DNA from: M0027 sp021713415
GTDB taxonomy: Bacteria; Pseudomonadota; Gammaproteobacteria; Francisellales; Francisellaceae
Length of the DNA: 64,000 bases
NCBI GenBank assembly: GCA_021713415.1
Contig: JAKJJQ010000010.1
Location: 7,619 to 71,618, forward strand
Direction of reading: 5' to 3'
Positions within the stretch are counted from its first letter, which is position 1, and every line of letters starts with the position of its first letter. The translations under genes were made by a program, and so were the position numbers. The notes below the pieces were generated by a model, which saw only the letters and a list, made by a program, of their open reading frames with translations, was not told where the DNA came from and did no database searches. Below are positions 36,043 through 43,127 of the stretch, one piece after another.

Positions 36043-37138
36043 TTATAAGCCACTTTTTAAGCTTGCTTCAATAAAGCGATCTAAATCTCCATCTAAAACA
36101 GCTTGCGTGTTGGTATTTTCTACTCCCGTTCTAAGATCTTTAATTCGAGATTGATCTAAAACATATGAGCGTATCTGACTACCCCAACCAATATCACTTT
36201 TTGACTCCTCCAAAGCTTGTTTTTCAGCATTACGCTTACTCATCTCAAGTTCATAAAGCTTTGACTTTAATTGCTTCATTGCTTGATCTTTATTCTTATG
36301 CTGTGAGCGGTCATTTTGGCATTGTACAACAATACCTGTTGGTTGGTGGGTTATTCGAATAGCTGAATCAGTTTTATTAACATGTTGTCCACCAGCACCT
36401 GAGGCCCTGTAAGTATCTACTCTTAAATCAGCTGGATTAATATCAATTTCAATATCATCATCAATCTCAGGTGATACAAATACGGATGCAAAAGAAGTAT
36501 GGCGTCTATTACCTGAATCAAAAGGAGATTTTCTCACTAAACGATGCACGCCTGTTTCTGTTCTTAGCCAGCCATAAGCATGATTACCTGAAAATTTAAT
36601 CGTACAGCTTTTAATCCCTGCAACTTCACCATCTGAAACTTCAATTAACTCAGTTTTAAATTCATGATCCTCGCCCCAACGCAGATACATTCGCATTAAC
36701 ATTTGCGCCCAATCTTGTGCTTCTGTTCCACCAGAACCTGCTTGAACATCTAAAAACGCATTACAATGATCAGCTTCGCCTGAAAACATCCGCCTAAATT
36801 CTAAAGTTGAGATATCAGCTTCTAGTACTTTGATATCATCTAATACCATCTCAAAGGATTCTTCATCATTATCATCATAAGCTAGTTGAAGTAATTCTAA
36901 TGCATCAGCTATTCCAGCTTCTAAATGCTCAATTGTATTAACAATTAATTCAAGATCAACTCGCTCTTTACCTAACTGCTGCGCTCTTTCAGGCTCATTC
37001 CAAATTTGTGGCTGCTCTAACTCACGAACTACTTCATCTAGGCGTTCTTGTTTAACTTCAAAGTCAAAGATACCCCCTTAGCTGTAAAGCACGTTGGCGC
37101 ATCGCTTCTAATTGTGCCTTAGCTTGATTAATTTCCAT
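36043..37138 (-). CDS. prfB: Peptide chain release factor 2, with programmed +1 frameshift
   Basis: The gene starts at ATG 37138 and reads 24 codons to an in-frame TGA (37064-37066), then continues in the +1 frame to 36043, giving 364 residues like E. coli RF2. The site has the classical form: a Shine-Dalgarno-like AGGGGG, then TAT CTT TGA C. The shifted frame carries the SPF specificity motif (KSPFDSGNRRH) and the GGQ loop (RASGAGGQHVNKTDS) that triggers hydrolysis at UGA/UAA stops. RF2 autoregulates its own synthesis through this TGA. It is followed by lysS. Confidence 0.97.
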
Positions 37139-37183
37139 GAATGTATACCTATTTTAAAATTAGTGAAAACAAAATCGAGATGC

Positions 37184-37212
37184 ATTTTAACATTGAATAG
37201 CTAAAGACACAA
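37184..37212 (-). promoter_or_regulatory. Promoter of prfB-lysS
   Basis: On the minus strand TTGTGT (37207-37212), a 17-base spacer and TAAAAT (37184-37189) with TGT as extended -10; the start is predicted near 37177, about 39 bases before the prfB ATG. Confidence 0.6.
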
Positions 37213-37240
37213 AGTATTCGATTAAATACAATCACACAAT

Positions 37241-37269
37241 TTGATTTCACATAAGCTATTTGCTATTAC
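37241..37269 (+). promoter_or_regulatory. Promoter of betA
   Basis: TTGATT (37241-37246), a 17-base spacer and TATTAC (37264-37269) with a TGC extended -10; the start is predicted near 37276, just before two direct repeats. Confidence 0.5.
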
Positions 37270-37278
37270 TTAAAATAT

Positions 37279-37319
37279 AAGCTTATCAAGGATGATGGCT
37301 TAACACTAAAGCTTATCAA
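37279..37319. promoter_or_regulatory. Direct repeats in the betA leader (regulator-site candidate)
   Basis: AAGCTTATCAA occurs at 37279-37289 and again at 37309-37319, exactly 30 bp apart (about three helical turns), just downstream of the betA -10 box. That is a plausible place for a repressor; no betI gene is adjacent. Confidence 0.42.
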
Positions 37320-37348
37320 CAAATTACTTTCATAATGGACAAACTAAA

Positions 37349-39091
37349 ATGATACAAAACAATCAACCATTTGATTATATTATTATTGGTGCTGGCTCAG
37401 CAGGATGTGTGCTTGCCAATCGTTTAAGTAAAAACCCTTCAAATCGTGTATTACTACTTGAATATGGTGGTCACAATAAAAGCCTTTTAATCGATATGCC
37501 ATCAGCTCTATCTTATCCAATGAATATGCCTAAATACAACTGGGGATTTTATTCAGAAAAAGAACCTTATTTAAACAACCGTAGAATGAATACCCCACGG
37601 GGTAAAGGGTTAGGTGGTTCTTCTGCCGTTAATGGTATGGTCTATGTTAGAGGCCATGCAAATGACTTTAACCAATGGCAACAATTAGGCGCAAAAAATT
37701 GGGGATATGCTCATTGCCTACCTTATTTTCGTTATGCTGAACACTGGTTTGCACAAGAAGATATTTATCGAGGCAAACAAGGGCCTCTTTATGTTAAACA
37801 AGGTGATAATTTAAATAAAAATCCACTTTATCAAGCTTTTATTCAAGCAGGGACTCAAGCAGGCTATTCTTATACCGAAGATTATAATGCTTATCAGCAA
37901 GAAGGCTTTTCACCAATGCAAATGACGATAGAAAACGGTATTCGCTGCTCGACCTATCAAGCCTATCTTAAACCTGCATTAAAAAGAAAAAATTTAATGG
38001 TTATTACTAAGGCCCTTGTTAATAAAGTACTCATTAAAGATAAAACTGCCATTGGTATTGAGTGTATTTATAATAAAAAAGTCATCCAATATTTCGCCAA
38101 AAAGGAAATTATCTTAAGTGCAGGCCCTATTAATTCACCTGCTATCTTACAACGCTCAGGTATTGGTGATCAGACAACTTTAAACAAGGCTAAAGTTACA
38201 TTAATACATGAACTTCCTGGTGTAGGAAAAAATCTACAAGATCATTTAGAAGTGTATTTTCAATATCAATGCAAACAACCAGTAACATTAAACTCTAAAC
38301 TCAATAGATTAAATAAACTATTAATTGGTATACAATGGCTACTTTCAAAAAATGGCTTAGGCGCATCTAACCATTTTGAAGCCTGTGCATTTATTCGCTC
38401 AAAATCAGGCCTTATAGCACCTGATATACAGTACCACTTTTTACCTGCAGCGATTCGCTATGACGGTAAACAAGCATTTAAGGGAGATGGCTTTCAAGTT
38501 CATGTTGGCCCTAATAAGCCAAAAAGTAGTGGCACTGTAACCATTACTTCTAGTAATGCAAATATTGCACCGAATATTCAATTTAATTACCTGAAAGAAG
38601 ATCAAGATATTATCGATTGGAGAACCTGTATACATTTAACTTCTGAAATATTATTACAACCAGCCCTGGACCTATACAGAGGTAAAATTATTCAACCTGA
38701 TATTGATTTATCATCTGACCAATCTATTGATCAATGGGTAAGAGAAAATGCTGAAAGCGCCTATCACCCTTGTGGCACTTGCAAAATGGGTGATGTAGAT
38801 GACCCATTAGCTGTTGTAGATTCAGCTTGTAAGGTCATTGGTATCAATAAACTACGTGTTGTTGATTCTTCAATTTTCCCAGTCATAACCAATGGCAATC
38901 TTAATGCACCAACAATTATGGTGGCTGAGAAAGTAAGTGATTTAATTCTTGGGTATAAACCATTAGAGGAAATTAATGCCAAAGTATGGTGTCCACCTAA
39001 TTGGCAGTTATCTCAACGTCCAAATAAGCCTATTAGAGCAAGCGCTTTTGCTTTTAATAAAGCCAAGGCCACCAAAGATCTAATTGCTTAA
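37349..39091 (+). CDS. betA: Choline dehydrogenase (GMC oxidoreductase)
   Basis: The 580-residue flavoenzyme has the N-terminal FAD-binding DYIIIGAGSAGCVLANRLS (GxGxxG), the GMC signature region NTPRGKGLGGSSAVNGMVYVRGHANDFNQW, and a C-terminal HPCGTCKMG and NGNLNAPTIMVAEK with the catalytic His/Asn typical of choline dehydrogenase. It oxidises choline to betaine aldehyde at the membrane, the first step of glycine betaine synthesis. betB follows 86 bases downstream. The usual betI regulator and a betT-type choline importer are not adjacent. It could in principle act on another alcohol, but the betB partner supports choline. Confidence 0.9.
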   Translation: MIQNNQPFDYIIIGAGSAGCVLANRLSKNPSNRVLLLEYGGHNKSLLIDMPSALSYPMNMPKYNWGFYSEKEPYLNNRRMNTPRGKGLGGSSAVNGMVYVRGHANDFNQWQQLGAKNWGYAHCLPYFRYAEHWFAQEDIYRGKQGPLYVKQGDNLNKNPLYQAFIQAGTQAGYSYTEDYNAYQQEGFSPMQMTIENGIRCSTYQAYLKPALKRKNLMVITKALVNKVLIKDKTAIGIECIYNKKVIQYFAKKEIILSAGPINSPAILQRSGIGDQTTLNKAKVTLIHELPGVGKNLQDHLEVYFQYQCKQPVTLNSKLNRLNKLLIGIQWLLSKNGLGASNHFEACAFIRSKSGLIAPDIQYHFLPAAIRYDGKQAFKGDGFQVHVGPNKPKSSGTVTITSSNANIAPNIQFNYLKEDQDIIDWRTCIHLTSEILLQPALDLYRGKIIQPDIDLSSDQSIDQWVRENAESAYHPCGTCKMGDVDDPLAVVDSACKVIGINKLRVVDSSIFPVITNGNLNAPTIMVAEKVSDLILGYKPLEEINAKVWCPPNWQLSQRPNKPIRASAFAFNKAKATKDLIA

Positions 39092-39177
39092 TTAACAATT
39101 AGAATCATTATGACAGATAAAATAAATTACCTTACAATCAAGTAAGATAAATAAGTTACTAATAAGTAGATTTACCA

Positions 39178-40644
39178 ATGACTAAAAAAATTTATCAAAG
39201 TTTTATTCATGGCCAATATATTAAAAGTCACACAGGTAAAACAATCGATGTGTTTAACCCTGCTACAGGCGAAATCAATTATCAAATTGAACAAGCTGAC
39301 CAATCTATAGTTGATCAAGCAATTAAAAGCGCTAACGAAGGTTTTATCCAATGGTCTAATTTAACAGGTGCACAACGTGGACGTATTTTAAATAAAGTAG
39401 CATCACTATTAAGGCTTAAAAATGATCAATTAGCAATCATTGAAGTAGAGGATACCGGCAAGCCTTATCAAGAAGCCTCAACTGTGGATATTATAACCGG
39501 TGCAGATGCGATTGAGTTTTTTGCAGGCCTTTCTGCTTCTATTGAAGGCAATCAACAGTCATTAGGTGAGGATTTTTATTATACACGACGTGAACCTTTA
39601 GGCATTTGCGCTGGCATTGGTGCTTGGAACTATCCTCTTCAAATTGCTTGCTGGAAGGCAGCCCCTGCACTTGCTTGTGGTAATAGCATGATATTTAAAC
39701 CATCTGAAGAAACACCATTAAGTGCTTTAAAATTAGCTGAAATTTTTATTCAAGCGGGCATGCCTAAAGGTGTATTTAATGTTATTTTAGGCGATGGCGA
39801 AGTCGGTCAGAAATTGACTCAATCACAAGAAGTTGCAAAAGTTTCATTTACAGGAGAGGTAACTACAGGTAAAAAAGTCATGGCATCTTCTGCATCATCA
39901 CTTAAAGAGATTACAATGGAGTTAGGTGGTAAATCACCTTTAATTATATTTGAAGATGCTGATATTGATAAGGCTGTTACTGCAGCAATGCTAGGTAACT
40001 TTTATACTCAAGGTGAGATTTGTACTAATGGCACTCGAGTATTTGTCCAAGAATCTATCTATGAAAAGTTTATCTCTGAGTTATTATTACGTATTGAAAA
40101 GCATATTCACATTGGCAATCCAAAAGATCATAATACCAACTTTGGTGCATTAATCTCAAAAACTCACCTAGAAAAAGTATTAGCATATATCGATACCGGT
40201 ATTTCTGAAGGTGCAACTTTATTATATGGTGGCAAACAGCTACACCCAAAAGGCTGTGAAGATGGCTACTTTATCTCACCAACGGTGTTTGTAGACTGTC
40301 ATGATGATATGAGTATTGTTAAAGAAGAGATTTTTGGCCCAGTGATGTCGATTCTAACATTCAATGATGAAAATGAAGTAATTAGACGTGCAAATAATAC
40401 CAAATTTGGCCTTGCTGCAGGGATATTTAGTTCGAATATATCGACAGCCCACCGTGTTTCCCATCAACTACAAACAGGAATTTGCTGGATTAATACTTAT
40501 GGCTTATCACCTGTTGAAATGCCAGTTGGTGGCTATAAAGAATCGGGTATTGGTCGCGAGAATGGTTTAATAACCTTACATCAATATACACAATTAAAAT
40601 CTGTTTATGTTGGACTATCTCCATTGGCAAGTCCCTATGAATAA
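39178..40644 (+). CDS. betB: Betaine aldehyde dehydrogenase
   Basis: The 488-residue aldehyde dehydrogenase has the NAD-binding GDGEVGQKL and SFTGEVTTGKKVM region, the general base in MELGGKSP (Glu248) and the nucleophile in GEICTNGTRVF (Cys282), as in BetB. It ends PVGGYKESGIGRENG. It oxidises betaine aldehyde to glycine betaine, the osmoprotectant. It is downstream of betA in the same direction, forming a two-gene pathway. AGTAGATTTACCA precedes the ATG with only a weak ribosome binding site. Confidence 0.92.
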   Translation: MTKKIYQSFIHGQYIKSHTGKTIDVFNPATGEINYQIEQADQSIVDQAIKSANEGFIQWSNLTGAQRGRILNKVASLLRLKNDQLAIIEVEDTGKPYQEASTVDIITGADAIEFFAGLSASIEGNQQSLGEDFYYTRREPLGICAGIGAWNYPLQIACWKAAPALACGNSMIFKPSEETPLSALKLAEIFIQAGMPKGVFNVILGDGEVGQKLTQSQEVAKVSFTGEVTTGKKVMASSASSLKEITMELGGKSPLIIFEDADIDKAVTAAMLGNFYTQGEICTNGTRVFVQESIYEKFISELLLRIEKHIHIGNPKDHNTNFGALISKTHLEKVLAYIDTGISEGATLLYGGKQLHPKGCEDGYFISPTVFVDCHDDMSIVKEEIFGPVMSILTFNDENEVIRRANNTKFGLAAGIFSSNISTAHRVSHQLQTGICWINTYGLSPVEMPVGGYKESGIGRENGLITLHQYTQLKSVYVGLSPLASPYE

Positions 40645-40652
40645 CAAAAGCA

Positions 40653-40682
40653 TTGACATTAAAATCACACTTAGATTAAGAT
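40653..40682 (+). promoter_or_regulatory. Promoter between betB and the short reading frames
   Basis: A consensus TTGACA (40653-40658), an 18-base spacer and TAAGAT (40677-40682). The predicted start is near 40689, which would make a leader of about 420 bases before the MFS gene at 41108. The -35 box is perfect; the -10 box is moderate. Confidence 0.55.
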
Positions 40683-40764
40683 AAGCGCCGAAGCGTAATT
40701 TAACTTATAGTCTTCAAAAGAAAAAATAATCAAAATATTAATAAGTAGATAGGAGGTAAGCTTA

Positions 40765-40809
40765 ATGGATACAGCAAACACTATCGAACCACCGAGTAGA
40801 CATAAATAA
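40765..40809 (+). CDS. Possible 14-residue leader peptide
   Basis: A perfect Shine-Dalgarno AGGAGGT (40751-40757) sits 7-8 bases before an ATG that opens a 14-codon frame, MDTANTIEPPSRHK, ending TAA. Such a strong ribosome binding site is rare in this AT-rich window and makes translation plausible. The Pro-Pro pair near the end could slow ribosomes. It lies between a promoter at 40653 and a 34-residue frame just before an MFS gene, so it may act as a regulatory leader (attenuation or translational control), as known for some drug-efflux genes. This role is an inference; no alternative hairpins were demonstrated. Confidence 0.35.
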   Translation: MDTANTIEPPSRHK

Positions 40810-40844
40810 TCATTCAATTAGGATTACCAAACAGTTTGATCAAT

Positions 40845-40982
40845 TTATTGCTTTAATTTTTTTAAAAAAAGCTTATTTGTATCAGATAATTGCATTGAAC
40901 TATTAAAATCAATTAACCATTTAAAAGCATTCACTAAGCGATAGTCTTCTATTGCTAAATGTCTAATGTTAACTATATTAAT
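40845..40982 (-). pseudogene. Possible decayed gene remnant, minus strand
   Basis: Between the two short plus-strand frames the minus strand is open for 45 codons and reads like coding sequence (for example RHLAIEDYRLVNAFKWLIDF and a Lys-rich end), but has no upstream ATG; an in-frame stop lies at 40983-40985. It could be the C-terminal remnant of a lost gene. I cannot name the family. Chance is possible in AT-rich DNA. Confidence 0.2.
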
Positions 40983-40996
40983 TTAAGGAAAAAACT

Positions 40997-41101
40997 ATGA
41001 AGTACTCAATGAAACTACAACGACTTCAGCGTATACGTGCTAACCGCCTAAGAGTTAGACGGATAAACTATATGCTAATTAATGAAACCCATAAAGGTTA
41101 A
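40997..41101 (+). CDS. Small, very basic 34-residue protein or leader
   Basis: AAGGA precedes an ATG at 40997 that opens a 34-codon frame rich in Arg and Lys (QRLQRIRANRLRVRRINY), ending TAA at 41099-41101. The stop is six bases before the MFS start at 41108, and the AAAGG that would serve the MFS gene lies inside the end of this frame, so translation of the two is probably coupled. It has no signal peptide or membrane helix. It may be a regulatory leader, an RNA-binding microprotein, or noise; the spacing and ribosome binding site support the first two. I do not recognise a family. Confidence 0.5.
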   Translation: MKYSMKLQRLQRIRANRLRVRRINYMLINETHKG

Positions 41102-41107
41102 AGTAAT

Positions 41108-42307
41108 ATGAAGCCAATAAATAAACCAACATTAATTATACTTATTATTATGATTACTGCTTTAACACAAGCAGGCCTTGTACTTTATACACCAGCTTTT
41201 TTAGATATCTCTTCTGATTTGGCAATTTCTCCTTCTTTGGTTAAAACAACTTTAACCATCTATTTATTTGGCTTTGGTATCTCGCAATTATTTTATGGGC
41301 CAATATCTGATCGTATTGGTCGTAAGAAAGTACTTTTAACTGGTCTATTTATTTTTTCAATTGGCTGTTTTTGGAGTGTATTTTCTAAAACTTATGATAG
41401 CTTATTTTATTCTCGATTGGTTCAAGGTATAGGTATTGGCTCTTGTATGACTTTAAGTCGAGCCATTATCAGAGACTGCTTCTCAGGAAAAGAGTATATT
41501 AAAATTGCATCTTATTTATCTTCAGGCTTTGCCATTGGTCTTGGCCTAACACCTGTTATTGGTGGTTATTTAGTATATTTTTTTCCTTGGTATGCTGAAT
41601 TTATCTTTTTAACGATATGTGGCATTTTATTATTTATTAGTGTTTTATTTGTATTACCTGAGACACATCATCAAACATCAAAGCTACCACTAAACGAATT
41701 TCTAAAGCAAGTCATCAGTGTATTTTTCTTTGCAATCAAAGATAGAAGTTTTATCTGTTATTTAATTGGTGGTGTTATGGCTTATGGTGTTGTAATAACT
41801 TATACAACAATGGCGCCTTTTTTATTCCAGCAAACGCTTAATTTTAGCCCATCATTTTATGGTTGGCTGACATTTTTAATTGCCATTGCTTATTATATCG
41901 GCACATCAATCAATCGATTATATGTTTCAAAATACGGTATTAATATTATGATGAAAAGCGGACTTTTACTTATATTCATATCTGCTGTATTTATGCTTAT
42001 TGCTAAATTAGCCTTTGGCTTATTTAATGTATATGTCACATTCATTCCATTATTTGTTGCAACTTTAGGCCAAGCTTTAATCTGGTCAAACTCTATTGCT
42101 GGCGCACTTAAAGATTTATCTCAAGTTGCAGGTAGCGCTGCTGCATTATTTGGTTGTTTACAAATGTTATTATCCGCTTTAGTCTCAGGTATCATTGCTA
42201 TGCTACATGAACATAATCAAATACCAATTGCAATTACAATGATTGTACTTGTATTAATTTCTTTTTTTGTCTTTAGTATTTCAGTGTTTAGAAAAACAAA
42301 AACATAA
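41108..42307 (+). CDS. MFS transporter, Bcr/CflA drug-export type
   Basis: The 399-residue protein has about 12 predicted helices. The motif-A loop is FGISQLFYGPISDRIGRKK, motif B is SRLVQGIGIGSCMTLSRAIIRD and motif C is AIGLGLTPVIGGYL, an antiporter-type pattern of the Bcr/CflA family. It is preceded by two tiny frames and a promoter in an unusually long leader. Its place after betAB raises the idea of a choline/betaine-linked transporter, but the family normally exports drugs or metabolites, so the substrate is open. It converges with higBA. Confidence 0.9.
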   Translation: MKPINKPTLIILIIMITALTQAGLVLYTPAFLDISSDLAISPSLVKTTLTIYLFGFGISQLFYGPISDRIGRKKVLLTGLFIFSIGCFWSVFSKTYDSLFYSRLVQGIGIGSCMTLSRAIIRDCFSGKEYIKIASYLSSGFAIGLGLTPVIGGYLVYFFPWYAEFIFLTICGILLFISVLFVLPETHHQTSKLPLNEFLKQVISVFFFAIKDRSFICYLIGGVMAYGVVITYTTMAPFLFQQTLNFSPSFYGWLTFLIAIAYYIGTSINRLYVSKYGINIMMKSGLLLIFISAVFMLIAKLAFGLFNVYVTFIPLFVATLGQALIWSNSIAGALKDLSQVAGSAAALFGCLQMLLSALVSGIIAMLHEHNQIPIAITMIVLVLISFFVFSISVFRKTKT

Positions 42308-42319
42308 TTGATTTTATTT

Positions 42320-42757
42320 CTACTCAATCAAACAATCTGCACTTATATGAAATCGATCTCTTAAAGCTTTTATCTGACTTGGACTTAATTTTCTTCTACC
42401 ATTTAAAAACGATGAAACATTCCCTTGACTACCAAAAATAGCAACCAAATCTTTTTGTTTTAAATTATTTATTTGCATTAGATACTGAACTAGTTCAACT
42501 GGTGTTACATCATCCTCAAGTGCTTGATAGTGCCTATCATCATAGGCTTCAAGATGATCACCAATAATTTCCATTACATCTGCTAAAAAGTGATTTTCAT
42601 CATCTTTAACAGTATCAACTAAACGATCAAGCAATCCTTCAAGCATCTGATACTCTAAGTCATTTTTAGGTATTTTTAATGCATAAGCTGGCAATTCAAC
42701 ATCAATAATATCTTCATTCCAACAAGTTAGGTCATTAATTTTTTTTTCTTTTATCAT
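42320..42757 (-). CDS. higA: HigA-type antitoxin with helix-turn-helix
   Basis: The 145-residue protein has a C-terminal Xre/Cro-like HTH (about 90-140; LMQINNLKQKDLVAIFGSQGNVSSFLNGRRKLSPSQIKALRDRF) and an acidic N-terminal part that could bind the toxin. It overlaps the toxin gene by four bases (ATGA), with the toxin first, which is the higBA order. The family represses its own promoter and neutralises the mRNA interferase toxin. A 19-bp palindrome lies upstream of the toxin gene. Confidence 0.9.
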   Translation of the reverse strand: MIKEKKINDLTCWNEDIIDVELPAYALKIPKNDLEYQMLEGLLDRLVDTVKDDENHFLADVMEIIGDHLEAYDDRHYQALEDDVTPVELVQYLMQINNLKQKDLVAIFGSQGNVSSFLNGRRKLSPSQIKALRDRFHISADCLIE

Positions 42758-43062
42758 AGCTGACCTCGCCTAAGTTTATCTTGATTTTCATATCGACTAT
42801 ACTCAGTGTGTGTCCACACTACTCTTACATAACATTTCTTACGGTTATAGTGTATAGATGTAATCAAACGATAATTATTACCACCAATATTAAACACTGT
42901 ATAACCTGAAACATAATCTACACTATTAAAAATTTCTCGTAATTCTGTCAAATTTTTAGCTGTGCAAAGCTTCATTTTTTCATACCACTCAATTAAAGGA
43001 AGCTTACTTTGAGTATTGTCATGATAATATTCTCTGAGCTTCCTCTTTGATATAATATGCAT
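42754..43062 (-). CDS. higB: HigB-type toxin (RelE superfamily mRNA interferase)
   Basis: The 102-residue basic protein begins MHIISKRKLREYYHDN and has LPLIEWYEKMKLCTAKNLTELREIF, FNIGGNNYRLITSIHYNRKKCYVRVVWTHTEYSRY, the HigB_toxin pattern (YRL...I.....V.....TH.EY). It is predicted to cleave mRNA at the ribosome. It precedes higA with a four-base overlap. The pair sits between purL and a convergent MFS gene. Confidence 0.9.
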   Translation of the reverse strand: MHIISKRKLREYYHDNTQSKLPLIEWYEKMKLCTAKNLTELREIFNSVDYVSGYTVFNIGGNNYRLITSIHYNRKKCYVRVVWTHTEYSRYENQDKLRRGQL

Positions 43063-43096
43063 ATATTGCTTAGTTATTGCTACTTTAAATATAATT

Positions 43097-43115
43097 ATAT
43101 TTCAATTTGAAATAT
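43097..43115. promoter_or_regulatory. 19-bp palindrome upstream of higBA (operator candidate)
   Basis: ATATTTCAA-T-TTGAAATAT is a perfect 9-1-9 dyad, 35-53 bases upstream of the higB ATG. An adjacent overlapping 16-bp AT palindrome is at 43087-43102. HigA-type antitoxins bind such dyads to autorepress. It also lies just after the purL stop, but there is no T-tract for a terminator. Confidence 0.5.
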
Positions 43116-43127
43116 TTTACAAATTGC

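Noticed and set aside
36043..36849. RF2 starting at the internal Met (36849)
   Set aside because: This would lack the N-terminal domain. The ATG at 37138 with the TGA frameshift site gives a full-length RF2.
43097..43115. Palindrome as a purL terminator
   Set aside because: No run of T follows on the minus strand; its place before higB fits an operator better.
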